A model generated the notes under the pieces. The model was not told the origin of the DNA. It worked only from the letters and a program-made list of their open reading frames with translations, and ran no database searches. The translations under genes were made by a program, and so were the position numbers. Positions 1-8,426 of a DNA stretch of 64,000 nt are shown in pieces. Positions within the stretch are counted from its first letter, which is position 1; the number at the start of each line of letters is the position of its first letter. Source of the stretch: Aliiruegeria lutimaris (lineage in GTDB: Bacteria > Pseudomonadota > Alphaproteobacteria > Rhodobacterales > Rhodobacteraceae); contig NZ_FNEK01000009.1 in NCBI RefSeq assembly GCF_900099935.1, positions 46,350 to 110,349 on the forward strand, read 5' to 3'.

Positions 1-174
1 GCCCGTGCCCGTGCGGCCGGCGAGCCGACCGTTCCATCGCTGCTCTCGCTGGAACTCGCCACCAACCCGTTCCTTCGGGCGGTGGCGCCGGAGGTCAAGC
101 AAGGGCTGGGAATGGCGGGGGCGTCGGATGTCGATACATTCGCGGAAATCCGCAGGCGAAAGGACTCATTCTAA
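1..174 (+). CDS. gloB: hydroxyacylglutathione hydrolase, C-terminal end only
   Basis: The first 57 codons of the window are the tail of a gene entering from the left and ending at TAA 172-174. The sequence reads TNPFLRA, then PEVKQGLGM, then a final FAEIRRRKDSF. This is the usual C-terminal pattern of glyoxalase II, which hydrolyses S-D-lactoylglutathione in methylglyoxal detoxification. The metallo-beta-lactamase metal-binding motifs would lie upstream and are not visible, so the call rests on the tail alone. Confidence 0.72.
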   Translation, partial: ARARAAGEPTVPSLLSLELATNPFLRAVAPEVKQGLGMAGASDVDTFAEIRRRKDSF

Positions 175-651
175 CCGTGAAAGGCCTTCGGAACAGGCAC
201 GAACCGACCCAGGGCGTTCGACTGCTGCCCGAAGAACGTGCATGCTTTTGGGCCCGTCGCTTTTCCGCAAGGGCGGGGGCGAGCCGTCGAGCTAAGCTCG
301 CACGGCGGTGGCGCCGTTTCGCGGGGCAGCGCTTCGCTTGGGGAGTGACGGGCCGAATCCAAACGCGTTTCCAGATTGTTAGGCGCGAAGGCTTCACATT
401 CGCACAAAAAGAGAGCCAATTGACCGTCAGACCCGAACCGTGAGTGCCCAGGGCCCGCACCCGAAACGAAATGCTCAGGATCGCCAACCGCCTCTTTCGA
501 TCACTTTTTGTGCATCCGCGGAACACAGTGGCGCCTCCAATGAAAAAAACACTTGAAGCCGCCGCAATGCCCACCAAACTTTAAGACAAACGGGCCACTC
601 TCGCCGTCGGGCTCTCCCGACGCAGGCCCCGCAGGAAAAGGAGCACGAACT
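175..651. other. 477-bp intergenic region upstream of clpA
   Basis: No convincing gene is seen on either strand: the open frames here are arginine-rich and have no ribosome-binding site. At about 283-306 there is a hairpin (GCCGTCGAGC pairing with GCTCGCACGGC across TAA, with one bulge) that could be an end structure for gloB, but it lacks a T-run. The clpA promoter and leader must lie here. A CTTGAAG at 551-557 is a possible heat-shock type -35, without a clear -10. Confidence 0.4.
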
Positions 652-2985
652 GTGCCATCGTTTTCGAACACACTCGAGCAGGCAATTCACGCTGCCCTGG
701 GCTTTGCCAATGCCCGCCGCCACGAACTTGCCACCCTGGAACATCTGCTGCTGGCGCTGATCGACGAACCCGATGCAGCCAAGGTCATGCAGGCCTGCGA
801 TGTGGACCTTGAAGAGCTGCGCGGCAAGCTGACGGAGTTCATCGAGGAAGACCTGTCGACGCTCGTCACCGAGGTTGAGGGCTCCGAAGCCGTGCCGACG
901 GCGGCTTTCCAGCGGGTTATTCAGCGGGCGGCTATTCACGTTCAATCCTCGGGTCGGACCGAGGTTACCGGCGCGAATGTGCTGGTCGCCATCTTCGCCG
1001 AGCGCGAATCGAACGCGGCCTATTTCCTGCAGGAGCAGGACATGACCCGTTACGACGCCGTGAATTTCATCGCTCATGGCGTGGCCAAGAATCCGGGCTT
1101 CGGCGAGAGCCGTCCGGTGACCGGCGCAGACATGGAAGAAGAGGCCAGCCAGCATGATACCTCCAGCCCCGATGGCGGCGACGGCAAGGAGTCGGCGCTG
1201 TCGAAATATTGCGTCGATCTGAACGCCAAGGCCGAGAAAGGCGATGTGGACCCGCTGATCGGCCGCGAATACGAGGTCGAGCGCTGCATCCAGGTGCTCT
1301 GCCGCCGCCGCAAGAACAACCCGCTGTTGGTGGGTGATCCGGGCGTGGGCAAGACCGCGATTGCCGAGGGGCTCGCGCGCAAGATCGTTGCCGGCGAGAC
1401 GCCGGAAGTGCTTTCGGGCGCGACGATCTTCTCGCTCGACATGGGCGCGCTTCTGGCCGGCACCCGCTATCGCGGCGATTTCGAGGAGCGCCTCAAGGCC
1501 GTGGTCACCGAATTGGAAGATCACCCCGATGCCGTGCTCTTCATCGACGAGATCCATACCGTGATCGGCGCGGGCGCCACCTCTGGCGGCGCGATGGATG
1601 CCTCCAACCTGCTGAAGCCCGCGCTTCAGGGCGGCAAGCTTCGCTGCATGGGCTCCACCACCTACAAGGAGTACCGCCAGCACTTCGAAAAAGACCGCGC
1701 GCTTTCCCGTCGTTTCCAGAAGATCGACGTGAACGAGCCCTCCGTGGCCGACAGCATCAAGATCCTGAAGGGCCTGAAGCCCTATTTCGAGGAACACCAC
1801 GATATCAAGTACACCGCCGATGCGATTAAGACCGCGGTGGAGCTGTCCGCGCGCTACATGAATGACCGCAAACTGCCAGACAAGGCGATCGACGTGATCG
1901 ACGAGGCGGGCGCGGCCCAGCATCTGGTGGCAGAGAGCAAGCGGCGCAAGACAATCGGCACCAAGGAGATCGAGGCGGTGATTGCCAAGATCGCTCGGAT
2001 TCCGGCCAAAAACGTCTCCAAGGACGATGCCGCTGTGCTTCGGGATCTCGAAACCACGCTCAAGCGGGTTGTCTTTGGGCAGAACAGCGCCATCGAAGCG
2101 CTCTCGGCGGCGATCAAGCTGGCCCGCGCCGGCCTGCGCGAGCCCGAGAAGCCCATCGGCAACTACCTCTTTGCGGGCCCGACCGGCGTCGGCAAAACCG
2201 AGGTTGCCAAGCAGTTGGCCGATACGTTGGGCGTCGAACTCCTGCGTTTCGACATGTCGGAATACATGGAGAAACACGCGGTCTCCCGCCTGATCGGCGC
2301 GCCTCCGGGTTATGTCGGCTTCGACCAGGGTGGTCTGCTGACCGACGGCGTGGACCAGCATCCGCATTGCGTGTTGCTGCTCGACGAGATCGAGAAGGCG
2401 CATCCGGACGTGTTCAACATCCTGCTGCAAGTGATGGATCACGGCACGTTGACGGACCATAACGGTCGTTCGGTCGATTTCCGAAACGTGATCCTGATCA
2501 TGACCTCGAACGCGGGTGCCGCAGACATGGCCAAGGCCGCGATCGGCTTCGGGCGCGACAAGCGCGAGGGCGAGGATACGGCCGCCATCGAGCGCACCTT
2601 CACGCCGGAATTCCGTAACCGCCTGGACGCGGTGGTCAGCTTCGCGCCGCTGGGCAAGGAGGTGATCCTGCAAGTGGTCGAGAAGTTCGTCCTCCAGCTC
2701 GAGGCACAGCTGATGGATCGCAATGTGACCATCGAACTGACCACCCCGGCCGCGGAATGGCTGGCCGAGAAGGGGTACGACGACAAGATGGGCGCCCGCC
2801 CGCTCGGCCGGGTCATCCAGGAGTACATCAAGAAGCCGCTGGCGGAGGAACTGCTCTTCGGCAAGCTCACCAAGGGCGGCATCGTCAAGGTCTCGGTCGA
2901 GGATGGCGAACTGAAGCTTCAGGTCGAGGAGCCTAGCAAGCCGCAGCTTTCCTCGCGCAAGCCGCCGCTCCTGACAGCGGATTGA
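652..2985 (+). CDS. clpA: ATP-dependent Clp protease ATP-binding subunit ClpA
   Basis: AAA+ unfoldase that feeds substrates to the ClpP peptidase in the cytoplasm. The 777-aa product has the ClpA repeat domain first (about residues 1-145), then two ATPase modules: Walker A GDPGVGKTA with Walker B LFIDEIH, and GPTGVGKTE with LLLDEIEKAH. The C-terminal D2-small domain includes the KMGARPLGRVI motif. It starts at GTG 652 behind the ribosome-binding site AGGAAAAGGAG. Upstream in-frame ATG codons are rejected because family homology begins at VPSFSNTLEQAI. The stop overlaps the next ATG by one base (TGATG). Its adaptor gene clpS is not in the window. Confidence 0.97.
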   Translation: MPSFSNTLEQAIHAALGFANARRHELATLEHLLLALIDEPDAAKVMQACDVDLEELRGKLTEFIEEDLSTLVTEVEGSEAVPTAAFQRVIQRAAIHVQSSGRTEVTGANVLVAIFAERESNAAYFLQEQDMTRYDAVNFIAHGVAKNPGFGESRPVTGADMEEEASQHDTSSPDGGDGKESALSKYCVDLNAKAEKGDVDPLIGREYEVERCIQVLCRRRKNNPLLVGDPGVGKTAIAEGLARKIVAGETPEVLSGATIFSLDMGALLAGTRYRGDFEERLKAVVTELEDHPDAVLFIDEIHTVIGAGATSGGAMDASNLLKPALQGGKLRCMGSTTYKEYRQHFEKDRALSRRFQKIDVNEPSVADSIKILKGLKPYFEEHHDIKYTADAIKTAVELSARYMNDRKLPDKAIDVIDEAGAAQHLVAESKRRKTIGTKEIEAVIAKIARIPAKNVSKDDAAVLRDLETTLKRVVFGQNSAIEALSAAIKLARAGLREPEKPIGNYLFAGPTGVGKTEVAKQLADTLGVELLRFDMSEYMEKHAVSRLIGAPPGYVGFDQGGLLTDGVDQHPHCVLLLDEIEKAHPDVFNILLQVMDHGTLTDHNGRSVDFRNVILIMTSNAGAADMAKAAIGFGRDKREGEDTAAIERTFTPEFRNRLDAVVSFAPLGKEVILQVVEKFVLQLEAQLMDRNVTIELTTPAAEWLAEKGYDDKMGARPLGRVIQEYIKKPLAEELLFGKLTKGGIVKVSVEDGELKLQVEEPSKPQLSSRKPPLLTAD

Positions 2986-3992
2986 TGGTAGGAAACCGAA
3001 GATGGGGACCAGGGCGCCTGCGGGCGCCCTTTCTCTGTCTTCTTGCCATTCCCGCGCTGGCAGACGCCCCTGCGACACCGCCCCCAGCCCTGCTCTTTCC
3101 GGTCGACTGCTCCGAGACGACCTGCCGGATCACGCGTTACGTCGATCGCGATCCAGGCCCGGGCGCAATCGATCATGCCTGTGGCACGCTCACCGGCGAT
3201 GCGCATAAGGGAACCGATATCGCCGTCGCGCCGGGCATGGCCTTTGGCGACGGGATCGCCGTGCGTGCGGCTGCCGCGGGCCGTGTGCGGGGAATTCGGG
3301 ACAACATGCCCGATATCGAGGTGGAGAATCCCAACGCGCCCGATGTCTCGGCGCGGGAATGCGGAAACGGGATCGTTATCACCCATCAAGACGGCTGGGT
3401 GTCGCAATACTGCCATTTGCGGCGCGGCAGTGTCCTGGTGCGGAAAGGAGAAACGGTCGAAGCCGGCGCCCTGATCGGGCAGATAGGCATGAGCGGCAAG
3501 GCCAGTGCCCCGCACCTGCATTTCTCCCTTCGCCACGGCAAGCAGGTCATCGACCCGTTCCGCGCCGATGCAGGCACGGATTGTGGTACGACTCCCGCGC
3601 TTTCCGCTTGGCAGGCGGACGACTTTCCTGCCTACCAGCCCGGCGGCCTGATACAGATCGGCCTGCTCGACAGGCTTCCCGATTTTACGGAGATCCTCTC
3701 GGGGCTTCCCGGCAACGCCCTGCCAGAAACCGCGCCCGAGGCGATCGTGCTCTGGGGGCTTTTCTTTGGCGGACGGGCTGGCGACCGGATGATCCTGACA
3801 CTCAGCAGCGAAGCGGGACCGGAGAACAGCCGAAGCTTCCCGCTCGAAAAAGACCAGCCGTTGTTTTTCCGCGCATACGGGTTGAACGCGCCAAAAGGCG
3901 GGTTTCACCCCGGTGCCTACCAGGCACATGTCGCGCACTGGCGCGACAGGCGGCTGCTTGATGAGCGCGGGTTCCAGTTCGCGCTTCCCTGA
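2985..3992 (+). CDS. secreted M23 family metallopeptidase (LytM type)
   Basis: Probable peptidoglycan endopeptidase or peptidase-like protein exported to the periplasm. The N-terminus looks like a signal peptide (basic RRW...RLR, hydrophobic PFLCLLAIPALADA). The M23 zinc site is visible as HKGTDIAV (H-x3-D) and HLHF, with ITHQDGWVSQYCHL between. It has 335 residues. About 150 residues after the peptidase domain have no recognised motif. It is translationally coupled to clpA (TGATG), yet a strong terminator-like hairpin lies inside its first codons at 3011-3030. It converges with the MotB-like gene, 3 bp between stops. Confidence 0.85.
   Translation: MVGNRRWGPGRLRAPFLCLLAIPALADAPATPPPALLFPVDCSETTCRITRYVDRDPGPGAIDHACGTLTGDAHKGTDIAVAPGMAFGDGIAVRAAAAGRVRGIRDNMPDIEVENPNAPDVSARECGNGIVITHQDGWVSQYCHLRRGSVLVRKGETVEAGALIGQIGMSGKASAPHLHFSLRHGKQVIDPFRADAGTDCGTTPALSAWQADDFPAYQPGGLIQIGLLDRLPDFTEILSGLPGNALPETAPEAIVLWGLFFGGRAGDRMILTLSSEAGPENSRSFPLEKDQPLFFRAYGLNAPKGGFHPGAYQAHVAHWRDRRLLDERGFQFALP
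3011..3042 (+). terminator. rho-independent terminator-like hairpin inside the start of the M23 gene
   Basis: AGGGCGCC, loop TGCG, GGCGCCCT form a perfect 8-bp GC-rich stem, followed at once by the T-rich tract TTCTCTGTCTTCTT. It is placed 26 bp after the clpA stop, where the clpA terminator would be expected. It also lies inside codons 9-16 of the M23 peptidase reading frame. It could therefore end most clpA transcripts and let only read-through express the peptidase. Confidence 0.6.
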
Positions 3993-3995
3993 AGC

Positions 3996-6386
3996 TCAGC
4001 GCTCCGTCAGCTTCATCTCGATCCGACGATTGCGCGCTCGCGCCTCGTCCGTGTCCTCCGTCGACACCGGCTGGAACTCGCCGAAGCCGTTTGCGGCAAG
4101 CCTGCTTGGCGCGAAGCCCAGCTCTTCGGTCATGTGGCGGACAACCGCCAGTGCACGGGCCTGGCTCAACTCCCAGTTGTCCCGGAACTCGCCGAAGCCG
4201 GACAGCGGTTGGTCATCCGTATGCCCGTCGACGCGGATCACCCAGTCGATTTCCTTCGGGATTTCGCCCGAGACTTCGGACAGGATCGCCGCGACGCGCG
4301 ATATCTGCTCGCGCCCTTGCTCGGAGATATCGGCCGAGCCCGGCTCGAACAGCACCTCGGAGGAAAAGACGAAGCGATCGCCCTCGATCCGCACCCCTTC
4401 GCGACCGCCGAGGACATCCCGCATACGCCCGAAGAATTCGGAGCGGTAATTCTTGAGCTCCCGCGCCTCGGCTTCCAGCCGCTGCTTCTCTTTCTCGAGC
4501 CGGATCCGCTCGGCCTCTTCCAAGCGGGCACGTTCGGCCTCGGCCTCGGCGCGCTGTGCTTCGGCCCGCGCGCGCGCCTTTTCCTCGGAGGCGACCTGCG
4601 CCAGCGCGGTATTGAGGCGCGTGCCCAGCGACTGGATCTCCACCCGCGAATCCGCGTCTCGGGCCTCGGAAGCGTCCAGAAGCTGCTGGAGCGACGAAAG
4701 CTGGCTGCGCAGCGAGGAGATGTTTTCGTTGAGCAGCGCCATCCGCCGCTGGCTCTCGGCGGATTCGGCCTGTTTCTGCTCCAACTCTCGCTGCGCCGCC
4801 GACAGGAGCGCCGCGCGTTGTTCCGCCGCGCTCATTTGTTCCGAGGTCGCCTGCTCCGCCGCCAGCTTGGCCGCGAGCGCCGCGGCGAGTTGTTTGCGAA
4901 CACTTTCGACGTCGCCCGTGGCCGCGCGCAGGCTCTCGTTCTCGGCCTGTTGACGGGAAAGCGCGCTGCGCAGCTCTGCAATATCGTTCGAGAGCGTCTC
5001 GATGATCCGCTGTGCCTCGGCGAGTTGCCGGGCTGTTCCCAGCCCTTCATCCGCCGCCGCGTCGCGCTCGGCTGTCAGGCGGGCAACCGTCGCCCGCTCC
5101 GCGTCGAGTTCCGCCGTCAGCGTCTCGGCACGGGCCTGCGCCTCGGCCAAGGCGGCGGCCCCGGCAGCGCCACCTTCCTCGGCGCGTTGCAATTCGGCCG
5201 CCAGCGCATCTCCGCGGTTCCTGAGCCCCACCACTTCCGCCGTCAGGCGGGCAACCTCGTCCTGGGCCTGCCCAAGCGCCATCGCCCCGGCGGACTGTCC
5301 GCTGCGTGCATCTTCCAGCGCAGCGGCGAGCCGGGCACGCTCCACCTCGGCGGCGGCAAGCGCTTGCTTCATGCGTTCGGCCTCTGCCTCCGCTTCGGCC
5401 AAGGCCGCGGAATTGGCCTGCCGGGCCTCGCTTTCTGACTGCAACTGCTCCGACAAGCTCAAACGCGCCACCAGTGCGGCGGCCAGTTTCTCGTCCAGCT
5501 CAGCTTCGGCCGATTGCGCCGCGGCAAGCATCGTGAGCGTCTCTTCGGCCTTGCGCCGTTGTTCCTCAAGGGCGAGCGTCATTGCCGTCAGCTCGTCCTC
5601 GGCGCCCTTGAGCCGTTCGCGCAGATTGGCCGCCGCCGCCGCTTCCGCCAGCCGCGCGGCCTCTTCCTCGCTCAGGCGTTCCTGAAGACCCTCGGCCTCG
5701 GCCAGCTTCGCGGCCAGCTCGGCATCCGTCTCGGCATTCTGCGAGCGCAGGTCGGCCACCAAGGCTTCGAGCGCCTCGCGGCGGGCCGCGGCGAGCCGGG
5801 CCTCCTCTTGCTGCTGGTCCATCTCGCTGCGCGCTGAAGCGAGCGCCGTTTCCAGAGCGCTGCGCTCGTCGTTCAGGGCATCGCGCGCCCCGGTCAGCGC
5901 ATCGCGTTCAGCTTCGAGCTGGCTGCGCTGCCCTTCCAGCGAGGCAACGTTCTCGCGCGCCCGGTCGCGTTCCAGAAGGAGCGCGGCCACCTGGGCTTCG
6001 AAATCCGAGATCTGCCCGGCCGCGTTGGCCAATGCGACTTCCTGCTGGCCAACCTGTGCGGTGAGGGCCGCGATCAGCGCGGCCTGCTGGTCGGCCTCGT
6101 CGCGTGCCGCGGCCAGCGTCGAGCCGAGAGAGCCGACCTGTTGTTCCAGGTCCGTGGTCTTTCTGCGCTCCATGCCGAGCGCTTCGGCCAGTTGTGAAAT
6201 TTCGCCGTGCAGGATGTCGAGCTCGCTTTCCTGCCCGGTGATCGTCTCGCGCAGCATGAACTGGACGATCATGAAGATCGACAGCACGAACATCAGCACC
6301 AGCAGGAGCGCCGTCATCGCATCGACGAAACCGGGCCAGATCGAGGCCGAGAACCGGTCGCTGCTCCGGCGGCGCGACAGGGCCAT
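3996..6386 (-). CDS. MotB/TolR-like membrane protein with long coiled coil and OmpA peptidoglycan-binding domain
   Basis: 796 aa. One N-terminal membrane segment (about residues 17-42) begins WPGFVDAMTALLLVLMF; Asp22 is placed like the proton-carrying Asp of MotB/ExbD. About 600 residues of Ala/Glu/Arg/Gln-rich coiled coil follow (about 45-645). A C-terminal OmpA-like domain comes last (about 670-796) with GHTDDQPL, NWELSQARA and ARARNRRIEMKL. Inferred role: anchor half of a proton-driven complex reaching from inner membrane to peptidoglycan. It lies 3 bp downstream of a MotA/ExbB-like channel gene, so the two are surely co-expressed. The actual process it powers is unknown. Confidence 0.85.
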   Translation of the reverse strand: MALSRRRSSDRFSASIWPGFVDAMTALLLVLMFVLSIFMIVQFMLRETITGQESELDILHGEISQLAEALGMERRKTTDLEQQVGSLGSTLAAARDEADQQAALIAALTAQVGQQEVALANAAGQISDFEAQVAALLLERDRARENVASLEGQRSQLEAERDALTGARDALNDERSALETALASARSEMDQQQEEARLAAARREALEALVADLRSQNAETDAELAAKLAEAEGLQERLSEEEAARLAEAAAAANLRERLKGAEDELTAMTLALEEQRRKAEETLTMLAAAQSAEAELDEKLAAALVARLSLSEQLQSESEARQANSAALAEAEAEAERMKQALAAAEVERARLAAALEDARSGQSAGAMALGQAQDEVARLTAEVVGLRNRGDALAAELQRAEEGGAAGAAALAEAQARAETLTAELDAERATVARLTAERDAAADEGLGTARQLAEAQRIIETLSNDIAELRSALSRQQAENESLRAATGDVESVRKQLAAALAAKLAAEQATSEQMSAAEQRAALLSAAQRELEQKQAESAESQRRMALLNENISSLRSQLSSLQQLLDASEARDADSRVEIQSLGTRLNTALAQVASEEKARARAEAQRAEAEAERARLEEAERIRLEKEKQRLEAEARELKNYRSEFFGRMRDVLGGREGVRIEGDRFVFSSEVLFEPGSADISEQGREQISRVAAILSEVSGEIPKEIDWVIRVDGHTDDQPLSGFGEFRDNWELSQARALAVVRHMTEELGFAPSRLAANGFGEFQPVSTEDTDEARARNRRIEMKLTER

Positions 6387-6389
6387 GGA

Positions 6390-7637
6390 TCAGCCTCCCG
6401 CCCGGCCGTCCGGACCGACGACCGTGCCGGTATCGACCTGCGGTTGCACGGGACGTGAACGGCGGATTTCGCGGGTGAGTGTCGCCAGGTCAGCGCGCAG
6501 CTCGGCCACGGTTTCCTGCCGGCCTGCGGCCAGTTCTTCCAGGATGCGCAGCAATTGGACGTCGATCGAGCGCAGGCGCATCCGCGATTCCGCGTCGCCC
6601 CCGGTATCGGCCATCTCGCCTTCCTGCGTGGGGGCCGAGCCGACCTTGCGCAGCATTTGCTGCTGGGTGTCGTGCATGCGATCCTGCCCCTCGGCAATGC
6701 GTTCGAGAATGTCGGTTGCGCGATCGCCATGCTGCATGGTGCGGGTGAGCGCGGTCACCGCCATGGCAACCTCGGTCAGCTTGTCATCGACCATGGAGCG
6801 GCTGGCATCGGCGACGCTCAGTGTCTCGCGCATGACCTCCATCTGCTCGGCCATGTGGTCAAGCACGGCCACGAGCGCACCGGCCTCGCCGGACATTTCG
6901 CTCTCGCCGCCGGCGAAGCCGAGCCGGGTGATCGAGGAGAGCCATTCTTCCAGCTCGCGGTAAAAGCGGTTCTGTCCACGGGAGGCGAAAAGCTCCAGCA
7001 GGCCCACCACGAGCGAGCCGGCAAGACCCAATAGCGAGGAGCCGAAAGCGGTGCCCATGCCGCCGAGCTGTGCTTCCAGCCCGCCCATGAGCTTCTCGAA
7101 GACCTGCACGCCGGTCTCGCCCTCCTTGGGGGCGAGCGAGCGGATGGTCTCGACCACGGCCGGCACGGTGGTTGCCAGGCCATAGAAAGTACCCAAAAGG
7201 CCAAGGAATATCAGCAGGTTGACGATATAACGGGTGATATCCCGCCCTTCCTCGATCCGGGTTGCGACCGAGTCGAGAATGGAGCCGGCCGAGGTCGAGG
7301 AGATCTGCCGATGCACCCCGCGCGAGCGCAGCAATGCGGCCAGAGGCGCCAGAAGGCGCGGCGTAGGGCTGTGGGCCGCCGACTGGTGGTCGCGGGCGAA
7401 GGCCTCGATCCAGCGGACCGAGGAGGAAAGCTGCACGACTTGCAGGAAACAGGCCAGCACGCCGATGACGAAGACGAGGGCGATGGCGCCGTTCAGCCAG
7501 GGATTGGCCCAGAAGACCGGCTGGACCGAAGGAAAGACGACCCAGCTTCCGGCGGCGAAGAGCCCGACGGCAACCAACATCTGCGTGATCTGGCGCACAG
7601 GTTGCGAGAAATGGGTCTGGACTGGGCTGTCGCTCAT
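6390..7637 (-). CDS. MotA/TolQ/ExbB-family proton channel protein
   Basis: 415 aa with four predicted membrane segments: two near the N-terminus (about residues 18-38 and 48-68), a third reading NLLIFLGLLGTFYGLATTV, and a fourth reading GTAFGSSLLGLAGSLVVGLL. The last two form the MotA/TolQ/ExbB channel domain. About 200 C-terminal residues are a helical cytoplasmic tail. The ATG at 7637 is chosen because the hydrophobic N-terminus follows it directly; an upstream in-frame start would add a non-conserved segment. It is the first gene of a two-gene operon with the OmpA-domain partner. No TolA, TolB, Pal, TonB or flagellar genes are nearby. Confidence 0.85.
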   Translation of the reverse strand: MSDSPVQTHFSQPVRQITQMLVAVGLFAAGSWVVFPSVQPVFWANPWLNGAIALVFVIGVLACFLQVVQLSSSVRWIEAFARDHQSAAHSPTPRLLAPLAALLRSRGVHRQISSTSAGSILDSVATRIEEGRDITRYIVNLLIFLGLLGTFYGLATTVPAVVETIRSLAPKEGETGVQVFEKLMGGLEAQLGGMGTAFGSSLLGLAGSLVVGLLELFASRGQNRFYRELEEWLSSITRLGFAGGESEMSGEAGALVAVLDHMAEQMEVMRETLSVADASRSMVDDKLTEVAMAVTALTRTMQHGDRATDILERIAEGQDRMHDTQQQMLRKVGSAPTQEGEMADTGGDAESRMRLRSIDVQLLRILEELAAGRQETVAELRADLATLTREIRRSRPVQPQVDTGTVVGPDGRAGG

Positions 7638-7803
7638 GGTTCCGGGGCATCCCGCGCAGGTGAAAAATCTTGTTCGCACGTTAGTTGCGCGGTTTTCGAA
7701 AGCCAATGCGCAAACAGAAAAACTGCGGCAAAGCCGTTTGTGTGTAACCTCGAAACACGATCGCCGGGCCGGTTGCGTCCGGCCTGCCCGGATTTTCCGC
7801 GCC

Positions 7804-8364
7804 TCAGGCCTTGGTCGTCAAGGCGCGCACCCGTGCCACCAGCCAGTCGAGATCTTCATCGGCCAAGCCAAGCTCGGTCAGGTGATCGGCCGTATTGAAC
7901 AGGTACTCGGTGTTCGGTCCGCGCCCGCCGACGGCGCGGGCGATGATCTGTGCCTGTTCTTCAAGCGGCATGCCGCCGCAATACTGCACGTGGCCGCGTT
8001 CAATGACATAGGCCAGCGCGGTCACGTTGCGCCCGTCATGCAGGCGCAGGGAGACGAGTTCCTCAACATAGGCCGAGGAGATCAGTTCGCGCTCGCGCAG
8101 CGCGTCGAGCGTCCTGGCCTCCTCACCCGGCATCACCCGGAAGGCCAGCCCGTCGCAATGCGCCCCTTCGAACTGGTCTAGCGCCAGCACGAGGCCGGGA
8201 TCCTCCTCGGTGCCGCGGTGGTGGATCGAGGACATGCAGAAGGCCCGGTGGTAGCCGGTGAGCCGCGCCACAGCCTGTTCCTCCACCGGGAAGCCCGGAT
8301 GCCAGATCAGGCTGCCATAGCCGAAAACCCAAAGCGGTTGCGTCGTGTCGATTTCCTGAAGCAT
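7804..8364 (-). CDS. gamma-glutamylcyclotransferase (ChaC-like)
   Basis: 186 aa. The nucleotide-binding-like motif VFGYGSLIWHPGF near the N-terminus is diagnostic of the gamma-glutamylcyclotransferase fold, and the ChaC hallmark GYHRAFCMSS follows. The conserved acidic region near ERELISSAYVEE is expected to hold the catalytic Glu. Family role: cleaving glutathione to 5-oxoproline and Cys-Gly in the cytoplasm. It is transcribed away from the DUF2125 gene with a 62-bp gap, so the two probably share a divergent promoter region. Confidence 0.87.
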   Translation of the reverse strand: MLQEIDTTQPLWVFGYGSLIWHPGFPVEEQAVARLTGYHRAFCMSSIHHRGTEEDPGLVLALDQFEGAHCDGLAFRVMPGEEARTLDALRERELISSAYVEELVSLRLHDGRNVTALAYVIERGHVQYCGGMPLEEQAQIIARAVGGRGPNTEYLFNTADHLTELGLADEDLDWLVARVRALTTKA

Positions 8365-8426
8365 TTCTGGTCCCTCGCGTGTTCCGCGGTGTAAAGCGTA
8401 AAACGGGAAGAGGTGAAAGGGGCGTC

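Noticed and set aside
177..443. Plus-strand 88-codon frame after gloB
   Set aside because: Arg-rich composition, no ribosome site and a hairpin through its middle; not supported as a gene.
551..590. Sigma-32 promoter for clpA
   Set aside because: CTTGAAG is present but no matching -10 at proper spacing, so it is not listed as a promoter.
475..3078. Long open frame of 867 codons on the minus strand opposite clpA
   Set aside because: It is an antisense shadow: composition rich in H, R, L and G with no family motif, while the plus strand carries complete ClpA. High GC and codon bias open such frames.
3996..7637. Zorya antiphage system (ZorA/ZorB)
   Set aside because: The channel/OmpA pair resembles ZorAB in plan, but no ZorC, ZorD or ZorE gene is adjacent and the coiled coil is periplasmic, on the MotB-like partner. 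Neighbouring genes are housekeeping.
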